Shown here: positions 38,213 to 49,280 of the stretch, in pieces | Position numbering within the stretch: position 1 is the stretch's first letter | Layout: each line of letters opens with the position of its first letter | Assembly: GCA_022316685.1 (NCBI GenBank) | Contig: JAKJHU010000030.1 | Span: forward strand, 14,836,018-14,900,017 | DNA length: 64,000 nucleotides | Source of the DNA: Progne subis subis | Lineage: Eukaryota; Chordata; Aves; Passeriformes; Hirundinidae | Reading direction: 5' to 3' | Made by a program: the position numbers and the translations under genes | Notes under the pieces: model-generated | The model's database searches: none | What the model was told of the DNA's origin: nothing | The model's input: only the letters and a program-made list of their open reading frames with translations

Positions 38213-38437
38213 ACAGGATCACAGAAGAACTGAGCAAGGGCCCTTGGCTGGGCTCCAGTTCAACCTCCTGCTCAGAGGAGAGTGATCCATGAATGCAGAC
38301 CAGCTTGCTCAGGGCTTGGCCCAACCAGGTTTTGAAAATCTGCCAGGACAGAGATCACACAGACTCTCTGAGCCAGTTGTACTAATGCTGGACTGTCCTC
38401 ATAATTGAGAATTTTTTCTTACGTCTGGGACATACAA
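38213..38437 (-). mobile_element. Diverged CR1 fragment
   Basis: In + orientation the order GATCACAGAAG, CAACCTCCTGCTCAGAG, CAGCTTGCTCAGGGC, AACCAGGTTTTGAAAATCT, CAGACTCTCTGAGCCAGTTG follows the reverse complement of a CR1 3' UTR (TCACAGAAT, CAACCCCCCTGCTCA, GGTTGCTCAGG, GGGTTTTGAATATCTCC, ACCTCTCTGGGCAACCTG). Divergence is high, so this is an older copy. Its ends are approximate. Confidence 0.7.
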
Positions 38438-39008
38438 GGAGAAATAACTCTGAATGCTGGGAGGACCTAAACTAAACAAAATATTTCTTGTGCCTATCCA
38501 CTCTACCAGTCTCTGATATCTTGGCCAAACTCCCAAGATTTTGTTGATTTTCTTGGGATATTTGTACACTGTGGAGAAAAGTCTGGGCAGGTAAATCTGG
38601 AGAGAGGGTCTATGCATGCAGGGAAGGTGCAGAAGTTGTGTTAGTGCAGCAAATACCTGGACCACATGAAGTCCTGTGGAAGGGTATAACACAAAAAACC
38701 CCATCATCCCCCATTTTGGCATTGTTGCACCCCAGAACATCAGGCTCTTTTGCCTCTGGGGCTCTTTTATGAACCAAAACACTGGCTGAGCCATGAGCTG
38801 ATCCCACCTGACTGCAGCAGCATGGTAGGAGGACAAAAAATGTCTCTGTAAAGGAGCACTATGAGCCAAAACTATGGACTTTTGCTAGGCTTCAGCAAGC
38901 AGCTAACTGCATTTGTACAGTTCAGTGCTTTGGGAAACCTTATCTACAATAATCGTCATGAATACAGTTAAGTGTTTAAACAGCCTCACCCTACTGTGGC
39001 AGATCTCT

Positions 39009-39045
39009 CAGTGGGTTAATCATCTGAGAGATGATTAACCCACTG
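39009..39045. repeat. Perfect inverted repeat, 17-bp arms, 3-nt loop
   Basis: CAGTGGGTTAATCATCT (39009-39025) is the exact reverse complement of AGATGATTAACCCACTG (39029-39045), separated by GAG. A second short inverted pair (CTGCCAC, GTGGCAG) follows within 35 nt. It is too short for a typical pre-miRNA but could extrude as a cruciform. Template switching during replication is a possible origin. Confidence 0.9.
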
Positions 39046-39344
39046 CCACTGCCATCATAGTGGCAGAATCCCTGTGGCAGCTAAAGGAAGAAGACTGGTG
39101 TGTCTGTGTGGGATGAGTTGCTGAAGGCTAGCTTGACACCAGACAACAGGAGGGTGCAGGAGATGGAGGAAAAAAAGCACAGGTAATGTCTCTCTTTTTG
39201 TTTTTTGGTAATGAAAATGTAAGACATCTGCAGCTAGAAAAAATGAGTTTTAGGAATACTTAGAGACTTAGAATTTTAACATTAAGGTGCTTGCATGAAG
39301 GTTTCCTTTAAGTCAGCAAGTTGGGGGTTTACTTGTTGTGGGAT

Positions 39345-39420
39345 TTTGTTTGTTTGTTTGTTTGTTTGTTTGTTTGTTGTTTGTGGTTTTGGTTGGTTGG
39401 TTGGTTGGTTGGTTGGGTTG
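39345..39420 (+). repeat. Compound microsatellite (TTTG)n then (GGTT)n
   Basis: About eight TTTG units (39345-39376), a short GT-rich spacer and six perfect GGTT units (39391-39414). The G pairs on this strand could support a two-tetrad G-quadruplex. Length is likely variable. Confidence 0.92.
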
Positions 39421-41064
39421 GTTTGGTTTTTCTTTTCCTGTCCACTGTTTCCTAGAATTATAGTGTCCTCAGGACCACTCTGGTTCACATGTGGTGTGCA
39501 TTGACCCAGCAGTGCAAGTTAAGAGAACAGAAATCCCTTGGAGCACCCTAGTTCAGGGCTGTAGGGCTTGAATGTATAAAAGTGGTTTCTGTGTCTGCAT
39601 CAGTTGGCTCAACATAACTGGTATCTCTCCCTGTAATTTTGTGATTCTGCCCTGAAGAATTACTTAGAAACAGCATTGCTGTGTTTCATAGGTAGATATA
39701 TAGGTAGATACATATAAGCATCAGTTTATCCATTGAGAACATCTTTTGATTTCAATAGGATGCATCTCAAGGCAAAATATGACACTTAAATCTTTTAATG
39801 CCCAGGTGCAGCAGCTGGAAATAATCTTACTTTTGTGAAATTGATCTAATTCATTATCTGGGGATTAGCTCTAGTTTTTAAAGTGCTTGTTTTTTCTGAG
39901 GAAAGGTTACTGGCTTTTTGCTGAAAGAAAACAGAGGAATATGCAGGTGTTTGCAGCTTTGAGCATATGCATATATATAAATAAAAAAAAATATATCCAA
40001 GTTTATTGATATGTTTCTATATTTCTGTTACCAGTAATATTATTTAAATAGTATATCCTGCTTGTAGCATATATTCTTGTTTCTACCTTCTTTTGCAGTA
40101 GAGCTTGAATGTGGATCTAGAAATAAAAAAATTGCCTTGGCTGTAGAAGAACAAACCCAGAACTTTTTCATGGATTTTGTAGCACCTCTGCAGACTCAGA
40201 GATGTGGAACTGAGACCAAAGCTTGGCCAAAGTCCTTAGAGGATTTGCCTTAGAATTTTATATAGTTTCTATAAATAGTAAATAAATGGTAGTGATTAAA
40301 TTAATTTAACATAGTGACAAATTTTAATTTGTGCCTCATCCTAAATTCTAAGACAATTGCACAAGGTTTTTTTGTGCGTAAAGAGAAAGTCATGTTTTGC
40401 TTTAATGTTTTGCTTCCTTCATTGAAACAATCTAAGAATATCTACTTAAACTAAACAAGCATTAACTCTAGTAAGATTTATATCAGTTTTTCAATTTCTT
40501 CTGCCGAAATGTATTTGTTCTGCTGAGATATATATATATGTGATTTTGGAGTCCCAGTCATTTAATGTTCTGTGGGACTGATCCTGCAGACAATGGATAT
40601 CTCCATCAGAGAAGAAAGAATTTCTAGTTATTATCACACAGATATTTATTCTGCATTACAGTAAAATACCTTTACAGTTAACAAAAGTGTTTTCTGAGAA
40701 GGGCTTGTCACAGAAGAAAGGCAAGAGGAGGCTGGGTGGGACTATTTGGATAAATTTTAGGTATTATGTTGTATCCAGGCTGCTTGATGTCCTTGAGGGA
40801 AGTATTCCTCCTGAAAACAATTCACATATCACCACATAAGCCTTTGTAGCTAAATGCTCTCTGGAAGAGCCTGTCTGTCTCCACTGGTCTTCTAGGAGGA
40901 TCCTGCCTGCTCACACACAGTGGAACCAAACCCTGGCTCCCTCCCTCACTCCCAGCAATGGTGAACATAGTGGGGACCTTTATTTCAACTTTGGAGCTTT
41001 ACTCCTGTTTACTACAGCTGCGGCACAAATCAAAGCAAAGCAGTTGTGCTAGAGGTAAAACATT

Positions 41065-42007
41065 TTTGAAATAGTGGATGAGGAAAATTACTTCAGGGAT
41101 ATATTGCTTTCCTCTTTGAGTCATACAAATACCCTCAGCAAGTTTTCAGACGACACAAAGCTGCAGCTGATTCACTTAAGGGAAGGGATATCATCCAGGC
41201 TTGAGGAGTGGGTCTATGCAAACTTCATGATGTTCCACAAGCCAAATGCAAAGTCCTGTATATGGGTTGGGGCAATCCCCAATATCAGAATTGCAGAATG
41301 AGTGGGTTGAGAGCAGCCCTGAGGAGAAAGACTGAGGGATCCTGGTTGGTGAAATATTGGACACGAGCTGGCAATGTGCACTGGCAGTCCAGAAAGCCAA
41401 GCATGTCCTGGGCTGCATCAAAAGAAACACGGCCAGCAGTTGATTCGTTTCCTCTGCTGTGCTCTTGTGAGAGCCCCCCTGGAGCCACCTGTCCTCACTG
41501 TGTCCAGCTCTGAGGTCTTCAACATCATGACAAAGACTCTTGGAATGGGTCCAGAGAGGCCACGACAATGATGGGGGGCTGGAGCACCTCTCCTGTGAGG
41601 AAGAACAGAGAGCTGAGATTATTCAGCCTGGAGAAGAGAAAGGTCAAGGGAGAAAACTTATTGCAGCCTCTCAGTATATAGAGGGCACTTACAGAATAAC
41701 AGAGAAAGAAGTTTTACCAGGCCTGTAGTGGCAGGACAAGGGCAATGGTTTTAAACTGAAAGTCAGTAGGTTTAAATTGGACCTAAGGAAGAATTCTTTT
41801 GATGAGGGCAGTGAGACATTGGAGCAGATTGTCCAGAGGAGTTGTCGATAATCCAGCCTGGAAAGTACTCAAGACCAGGTTAGAAAAGGCTTGGAGCAAC
41901 CTGGTCTGCTGAAAGGAGTCCCTGTCTGTGGTGGGGGAGTTGGGCTTAATGATTTTCAAAGCTTCCTTTCAACCCTTACCAATCTAGTATTCTGTGATTC
42001 TGTGAAT
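41065..42007 (+). mobile_element. CR1 LINE, 5'-truncated, older subfamily
   Basis: It opens in the RT domain with a diverged catalytic block (LSKFSDDTKLQL near 41130-41166) and continues through AAFLRRKTEG-like and AKHVLGCIK-like blocks (GLRAALRRKTEGSW and the reading of GCATGTCCTGGGCTGCATCA). The 3' UTR ends at TATTCTGTGATTCTGTG (41989-42005). Its sequence differs clearly from the 16-18 kb and 33-34 kb copies, so it belongs to another subfamily or is older. No intact frame remains. Confidence 0.87.
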
Positions 42008-43009
42008 AGAAGACTAATTATTCTTCTGTATGTTTATATACAAAGGGGCATATTAGTAATTCCTCCAGCAATCTTTCTTCATATAATAATCTGTATCTTC
42101 TTTCAGGTTTGTTTGCTTTTTTTCTTTATTAAATAGTCATGTAAAATATGAATGAAATTTGATGCAGACCTAATACCTCACAAGAGGACAATTTTTTATG
42201 TAGAGATAGGCTCCTTGCCAGACTGCACAGACAGGTAGTTTTGACTAGACATTTCTGTCTCTGACTCTAACAAAGCTTGTGGCAATTGCAGTTACTTGGC
42301 TGCCTCCAAACGTCTTGAGAAATACTGCAATAACCAAAAGAACTTGTTTCAACCAAATGTGCTTATTTTTGACGAAGTGTGAATCATACCTACAAACAGC
42401 AAACTCCTTTGAGTTCCACCCTGTCAAGGGAGGATGCCCTCAAGGACATTGATGAGACACAAATATTGAGACATAAAGATGTTTGCTGTAGGCATTAGTA
42501 GTGCTCTAGACATTTTATACAGCCTTTATTTGAGCAGCTTCCCCCTAGCAACAGTAAAACAAAGGAACACAATATTGATAAACAATGTTATATTGATGGC
42601 TGTGGTAAAAGGTGAGAGAGAAGACATTTGTCCAGAACTTTCAGACCCTCTCCTTTGAAAGACAAAACTATCTTTGAATTAAAGGGTAATTTTGTGGAAA
42701 ATCTGGACGGGTCACATGCTTTCTTTTACAAGTTTGGATTTTCTCGTAGCAAAATGGAATCTGGTGCTGTAGCACCACAGGAGATCGATTTTTAGTCCAG
42801 TTTAAAGGCATTTTGCAGCATCAGTGTGAAGCACATATTCCTAGTTTTAGCTGGGTTACAGTTAGTAGCTGGTACAGTGCTGCAAGATTAGGATTTAGGG
42901 TTGAGAATAATGTTGGTAACATGATGATTTCATTGTTCTTGAAAAGTATTTACACTTTGTCAAGGACTTTTCAGCTTAAGTCTGGAGGCGCACAAATAAC
43001 TGTGAGTGC
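42008..43009. other. Intergenic DNA, no gene seen
   Basis: AT-rich, with no feature recognised. The last part may include the missing 5' portion of the LTR that follows, but I could not align it. Confidence 0.5.
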
Positions 43010-43332
43010 ACACAACTGGGACAGCTGACCCCAGGTGATACAAGGGATACTCCATACCATATGGCATCATGCTGAACAATTAACTGGGGGAATTGACTGT
43101 GGGTGGTGACCTGCTGCTCAGGGACTGGATGGGCATCAGTCTGTGGGTGGTGAGCAAACTGCATTGTGCACAATAATAGTAATAATAATAATTCCCCTTA
43201 ATTTTTGTCCCATTAAACTTCTTTATCTCAATGAAAGAGTTTTCCCTTTTTTTCCTATTCTCTCCTCCACTCCACTGAGGTAGGTGAATGGCTGTGTGGT
43301 GTTTAGCTGCCTGCCAGGTTCACCCAGAACAC
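43010..43332 (+). mobile_element. ERV LTR (songbird ERVL-type), 5' part missing or diverged
   Basis: The order GGGACAGCTGACCCCA, GGGATACTCCATACCATATG, GCATCATGCT, CATCAGTCTGTGGGTGGTGA, GCATTGTGCA, an (AAT)n patch, ATTAAA (43212-43217), TTTATCTCAATG, GATTCTCTCCTCC-like and GGCTGTGTGGTGTTTAGCTG matches an LTR family I recall as abundant in passerine genomes. The AT-rich patch and ATTAAA signal mark the R region, so the sense strand is +. The usual first part of the LTR is absent or unrecognisable. The motif CTGTGGGTGGTGA occurs twice (near 43098 and 43140), an internal duplication. Confidence 0.72.
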
Positions 43333-44530
43333 ACGTGCAGTGTGGCACTTCCAGAGGGTCACTTGGTGCTGAGTGGTAGCAGCCCTGTGTCCCACTGACA
43401 GCCTCTGGAGATTCCCTGGGATTTAGCTTAGGCAATTATTCTCGTACTCTAATTGTTCAAGGTGTTATTACTTTTCTCTCTTGACTGCTTCAGGACTGGA
43501 GAATAAAGGAATTTATTTGGCTTGGCAAGGTACAGACTATCTATAGTGAAAATCAAGTCACCTTTCAATGATTGCTAACTGGACCAGAACACAATTACTG
43601 CAGGAGCTATTCCATAAAATGCTTCCTTTAAACCTGATGTCTAAAGAAATGGTGAAGGCAACACCCACTCTTCTGGTTTTCAAAAGATATGTCTGTTATG
43701 AATATAATCCTCTTAAATCATACTGAAGATGAATTTTAAAGTTTTGCAGAACTGGAAGTAATTCTGGAATATGTGACTGGAAAGCATTTTACTAGCAAGA
43801 AATAAGAGTCCTTTGTACTTTAAGATAAGCGAGATATTCATCCTGTTTCAAGAAATGTCAGAATAAAAAGCTGCTTGCCTCTTCATCTAGGAACATCTTT
43901 TACATTGCTCAGTGATGGTCTCCTCACTTATTTGGACTGGAACAGAAGTAGGGACAATAAGAACAAATTTATAATGGAAGAATAGATCTAAAAAGAAAAG
44001 AGATCTAATGTTGGCAGTGTGGGATCACAGGAACACAGGAAGTGAAAAAGTGTTGTCAGTCCATGGGAAATGCAAAAATCATAAATTTAATCTCATATAT
44101 AGGCATTTGTAAATAGAGAACTGTATTATGTGCTCAAGAATTGTCAGTAGCTTTTGGTAAAACTTTGGGACAACAATGTATGTTTCTCATCCACCACGTT
44201 TTCCCACCAGGACCCCTGCTACTGGATGTCTGTACTTGGTAAAGTGAGCTACAACCTTTCTGAGGCTGGAATAAAAAAGCAGCTCTGTGCCAGGCATAGT
44301 GACTTCTGAGCTGCTTTGTGCTCACAGCTTTTTGTTCATGGAAATCAACCTGCCTGTCTTCCTGAGCAGTGTTTGAACTTCATGTCTTCTTGGTAGAGAA
44401 TCTTACAGTGTGTGTGGGATACACTGAGATGATGAGAACTTCCCTCAGCAAACAGTCTGGTTTTTTTCCTGTGTCAGAAAGTGAAAATATACTTCCCTCT
44501 AGCCACCCCTCCGGCTCTCGCTAGCTCAGT
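43333..44530. other. Intergenic DNA, no gene seen
   Basis: AT-rich; no gene or repeat family recognised. Confidence 0.5.
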
Positions 44531-44874
44531 TGTTCAGAAGTTTTAGGGAAATATATTTCAGAGAGACAGAATAAAGATTTCAAAAGAGTGGCTCTCACCC
44601 CCAGCTTCCGTCCAAGCTTTATTCTCGATGTGATGTTCCAGGAGGCTGAGAAGAGAGAGAGAGAGAACCAGGAAGAAACAGGGGTATATCTAGTTTTGGG
44701 CCAAGGAAAGATATTGGCCCTGAGCCAATAGGATCAGGAGTAGGTATTATAGGGAAGAAGAGTTAAACTACATAGCACAGGAGTAGGTATTATAGGGAAG
44801 AAGGGTTAAACTACATAGCACAGGCTTTAGGGGGACTCTGAGGGGAAAACCCATTCCTCAGAGGAACACAACAA
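44531..44874 (-). mobile_element. Possible LTR element in reverse orientation
   Basis: Read on the minus strand this block starts TGTTGTGTTCC and ends CTTCTGAACA, giving TG...CA termini. It contains a CCAAT-like ATTGGCTC and an AATAAAG poly(A) signal (complement at 44619-44626), followed by a second TTTATTCTGTC on that strand. I found no matching target-site duplication, so the boundaries and the LTR call are tentative. Confidence 0.42.
44735..44820 (+). repeat. 43-bp tandem duplication (two copies)
   Basis: 44735-44777 and 44778-44820 are identical except for one base (A versus G, at unit position 27). The unit starts CAGGAGTAGGTATTATAGGG and ends CTACATAGCA. It lies inside the possible LTR, in what would be its U3 enhancer region. 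Confidence 0.95.
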
Positions 44875-46834
44875 GAAAGGATTTATTTGGGATTAATACT
44901 TCCCTGCCCACCAGTTAATGGTTATGTTCCAGTGCAAACATTCTACTGATAAAACAGAAGCATCTTTGCAAATATCACTGCTTAACTGACATTCAGAGTA
45001 TATTTTATGTCATCACTGGAAGGTGATGACCCAGCCAGCAGTCTTGAGGCTATATTGATGGGCTGTATTTTTTGGCCACGAGTCCTGATAGCTGTATTGG
45101 GCAGAAGGTAGAGCCTTGTTTCCCCATCAGAGCATGTGAGAGCTCACAGTGCTGCTGTTGGCACTGACAGGGTGTGGTACAAAATAGGGCAGCCATAAGT
45201 GTGTTTCATATCCATGGCCCAGGCAGCCTTCTATAACCAGGAATGCAAGGGAGAGAGAGGAATTAAACCACTGTGATTTAACTCATACCTTGACTAGAGA
45301 CTATCCTCTGACTTGGGATTCACAACCACATCCAAAGCATACATAATATTGTGGGCCAAGTACACCCAGATGGGATTTATGATTCCTCTCCTTCTCTAAC
45401 TCCACAATAATTTGCTGTCAAATCTTGCTAATAGACTTTGGAAAGTCAAAGACTAAGTATATTGTGAGTACTGTAAAATAAAAATCCCTTTGTGGAGAGG
45501 CAGATTGCACAGCTGAGCTGCAAAGCATGGGCTGAATACTGAATACTGAGACCTGGCTTGGCCTGGGAGGGGTTCAGCCTGCATTGGTTCAGCCACCGTG
45601 CTTGTCTGCCTGGCTTCACAGAACAGGGCTTGGTCAGCAGCAGTTCCTGCCCCAGACTTGTTTCAACACTCACAAGGCACTAAGTCAGGTATCGTCAGTG
45701 ACTACAGGCAGATTTCAGAGCCCTTCTGGCTGACCTGACAGTGAGACTGCTCTGTGACTTGGTGGCTAGCAGGTTTCTTTTGCAGACCAGCACAGCCCTA
45801 AGTCTGTCATTGATGCTCCCTTACTTCTGCAGACACCGTAGTTTTTATGACTGCAGAAGCAGAACCAAAGGCATTAGCGGGGTCTGAGTCACTTTGTGCT
45901 GCCCGAGCCACGCTGCAGCATCTACTGTACAAGCAGGGAGATGGAAGGGGAAGCAGAGACCTGCCAGCAGCTGCTCCCCTGCCTTGAGCAAAGTTGGGAT
46001 TACAATTCAGGGCCCTTGTGTACTGCTCCCTCTGCCCTTTTGTATGTTTTTATTTCCCTGAAATAAAAGTTTTTAGTAAAGCAAGTGCTAAAAGATTGTG
46101 TTGGGGATGGTATCAGAACACTGAGGTACCCCTGGGCAGGGCACTGAATGTAATACTTCGCTTCCACAAGCACTCATTATACTTCTCAAATTTGAAATAT
46201 TTTCCTTTACATCAAACCATCCATCTGTTAAATATTCAGGAAGAACTGCACTCAGTGAGGGTAATCCAACAGCATTGTCCCACACCAGCCAGGTCTTGCA
46301 GAGGCTGGCAGGTTCTGACTCTCCATCCCCGTGTGACCACTTTGCAACCTGCTCCCCAAAGTTTCAGGAAGCACTGGAAAAATGCTCTTGCTGTGGCCCT
46401 GTACAGCCACTTCCATAACTGCACTTCTCTTGGCCCTTGGTCAGCTTTGCAGCATCACTTAACAAAAGCCAAATTCTGCTCTTTATACCTGGCTCTATCA
46501 AACCTATTTATTTATTTTCAGCCGGATCATTAATTAGATGCTTCTGCATTGTTTTTGACATATGTACTCTTCCCTAAAAATTAGAGAAATCCCGTTTATA
46601 GGGCAACCCACTCACTGAGAGCACTCACCAATTTATACCTGCTGAGTGGACAGCCTATTTAATGTCTTTTTCTAACCAAGTATCACTTTCTCCAAAAGAG
46701 GTTCCTCCAATGCTTTGAGGACTCCCTGTCAGCAGATGATTTATGCTTCTTGTTCTCTGACTTGCCACAAAATGAAGTTATGACTGTTTATAGCTTCTTG
46801 CATTTGGCAGCAACATGCCCAGTTTGGTACCATC
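44875..46834. other. Intergenic DNA, no gene seen
   Basis: It contains the longest non-repeat open frame of the window (45994-46533, 179 codons), which has no recognisable family, domain or splice context. An open frame of that length is expected about once by chance in a window this size. Confidence 0.5.
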
Positions 46835-46990
46835 TGGAATCACAGAATAGTTTGGGTTGAAAGAGTTCTTTAATGGTCATCTGCTCCCAACACCCTGCCA
46901 TAGGCAGGGACACTTTCAAGTAGATCTGGTTGATCAGGGACCTGTCCAGTCTTTCCTTGAATGTAGAGATGGGGAGTCTTCCACCTGTGT
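46835..46990 (-). mobile_element. CR1 LINE 3'-end fragment
   Basis: The + strand reads GGAATCACAGAATAGTTTGG, then GTTGAAAGAGTTCTTTAATG, then GTCATCTGCTCCCAACACCC and TGCCATAGGCAGGGACACTT, the reverse complement of the CR1 terminus. It is of the same type as the fragment at 24733. Confidence 0.88.
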
Positions 46991-48881
46991 CAGTGGAACA
47001 AATGGCACCAGGACCCTCACGGTCTCAAAGGTAATTGAGAACAATATTCTGCACCCATTAAAGACACTGAACACAAAACATGTGGAACAATAAGTGCCTG
47101 AGGCTGTTGGGAGAAACAATTTTGTTCTCAGATGCACCAGCCCATCTCTATAAATGCTATGGTTTTGATCAGAGCACTTTTCAAAGCACTGAAGTTTGAT
47201 GCTCTTCCAATGGTAAATCTTTTAAATCCATTAACTGAAGAGACCACTCAAAACTACACAACTTTATTGATATGGCAGGAATGAGGCTAGAAATAGACTC
47301 CGAATCTTGATTTTTTTCTCATTCCTGGCCTTCCACTGGAGGCTGGACTTAGCCCAGGCCTGGACTATTTTTTTATGGCAGGAGAGGGGCTGAGTCACTT
47401 AACATATTGACTGCTGAAAACCTCCCCTTATGTAAGCTTTCTATTTCTTGACACTCCTAGGTTCCTAAGCATCCTATTACTTGGTGCTGGGCACAGCCCC
47501 CACCTTGATTTATCAGGCAGCTCAGAGAAACACCCACTCTGTAAATACAAGGGAGTTTCTGTTCAGCCTCAGATTCATAAAATGAACATGCCAGCACTTT
47601 CTGTCCTTCTGTTCCTGTGGCACAGAGCAGTCCTTCAGGCAGAGGGACTACTGTCCTGTGGTGCCTGGCTGGAGGGTTGAGGCTGGTGCAGGGTTGTTCC
47701 TGCTGGGGGAGAGTGGGAGATGCAAAGCTGAACTTTGAGGTGGGAAAAAATGATTTTAAGAAATACTGCTGAGGTTGGATTTACTATGGGAGGGGAGAAA
47801 AGTGGTAAATCTTGGGAAAGTGTTCCCCCTCAGGCAGGGATTTGTGATGTGTTTTGTGATGTGATGAGCAGCTGGTGAAGGCAGGGTTCCCGTGGGGCTC
47901 TTTGCTGCTGCTTTCCTGTATGAACACCACAGCTGGAAACAGCTCCTTTGTTTTCCACCTATTTTAATAGGATGCTGTTAATTACCTGCTGACAAAAGTT
48001 TCACTTTTGGCTACCACCACCCTGGAACTTGTTCTCCCAACCACAGAGATTGTGCCCCTCATCCAGCACTTACTGTGTGCCACAGCAATTCCCAGGATTG
48101 TTTCACTGTCTTTGATACAGAGGCAGGTAAAGACCAGGACCCCACTATGTTTGGGCCAGGGTATGTTCACAGAGATCTCAGAGAGTCTCAGAGAATCTCT
48201 GAAAGTTTCTGAGAAAGCCTTGAAGAGTTTTTAGTTTCATTAGCAAAAGGTGAAAGGAATGGAATTGTCAGTATTACGGTCATACAGATAGGAAGTATCA
48301 CATTGTCTGGTTTCACTAATTTAATGTCTAGTTTCTAGATGGCACCCGTGGCTTTTCTAGTGAGTAGTAATGTATGGAAAAGGTAGTTCCTGGAAGAAGA
48401 TTGTCCATTGTACCATTGCTCTGCAAGCATGGTTTGATTTCAGAGTATGTATAGATACACATGGAGTCTGCTTCTGCCCTACTTGTTGCACAGCAGTTCT
48501 GGAAACATAAACTTCAGAAAACATAGGCTGAAGTTGCACCTGGAACACAGTCTTTCACAGCAGCAAGAACAGGAGATACCACCCTCACAGCTCACAGCCT
48601 TTCCTTGCTGTTACAGCACTCAGTTACAAAACACTGTGAGATTTCTTGCCAGCCTTGCCAGTCTGGAGGCACATGGACTGAGGAGCAGGGTACATGTTTA
48701 CATCCACCTAAAAAAGCCCTGTTGGCAGCTCAAGGCAGGCATTCCATATGGCCTGAAGGCTGATTTACACCTCTTTACACACTAAATCTTAACTGTTAAA
48801 TTCCTTAAGTCTGAAAACATTTCCTATAGAAAATGAAGCAGTCATGACAAACTTACCCTCTACTTTCTCTTTCAAAAAAGT

Positions 48882-48916
48882 GAGGAAGGGGAAGGGGAAA
48901 AGGAAAAGGAAAAAAG
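48882..48916 (+). repeat. 35-nt uninterrupted polypurine tract
   Basis: Only A and G for 35 nt (GAGGAAGGGGAAGGGG followed by AAAAGGAAAAGG-type units). Such tracts can form triplex DNA. It is probably a degenerate simple repeat. Confidence 0.85.
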
Positions 48917-49260
48917 TCAGGGCAGCTGTTGAATGGTCACCTCAGCTTTTGCCACTCAAATGCTAATTGAGTCTGCAATGCAGAGCCATCATGTCCAGCT
49001 GAGCAAAGGGGATGTTATCGGATTGTTTCAGGTCTTATGGGAAGCTTTGCCCAGTTAGAAAACAAGGTGTTTGAGACGTGGATGGTGTAAGCTGCTTGCA
49101 ACCTGACAGAGAAGCTCTCTGGAGAGATAAGCAGAGCTTGTTCCCTGACAGGATGTTGGTGAACAAAACTGATCATCCACTGGTGTGTACTTGGGTGCCC
49201 AGAACTGTCTCTCTGACAGAGCTTCCAGTTCTGCATATTCTTGCCCTGCAAGAAAGAATT

Positions 49261-49280
49261 AAAAAAAAAAAAAAAAAAAA
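49261..49280 (+). repeat. A(20) homopolymer
   Basis: Twenty uninterrupted A. No recognisable element ends here, so there is no support for a retrocopy tail. Length may be unreliable. Confidence 0.85.

Larger units (their letters stand above)
38438..41064. other. Intergenic DNA, no gene seen
   Basis: It contains the hairpin at 39009-39045 and the TTTG/GGTT microsatellite at 39345-39420. AT-rich stretches (39960-40080, 40255-40330) show no repeat family. A minus-strand open frame of 156 codons (38399-38869) has no family resemblance and starts inside CR1. Confidence 0.5.

Noticed and set aside
38399..38869. 156-codon minus-strand open frame
   Set aside because: It overlaps a diverged CR1 fragment at one end and shows no family resemblance.
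39009..39045. Hairpin as a microRNA precursor
   Set aside because: A 17-bp stem with a 3-nt loop is shorter than a usual pre-miRNA stem, and the flanks do not extend the pairing.
45994..46533. 179-codon + strand open frame in intergenic DNA
   Set aside because: No recognisable domain or family, no splice context, biased toward common residues. About one frame of this length is expected by chance in 64 kb on six frames.
49261..49280. A(20) run as the tail of a processed pseudogene
   Set aside because: No coding similarity was found upstream on the + strand and no flanking duplication was seen.
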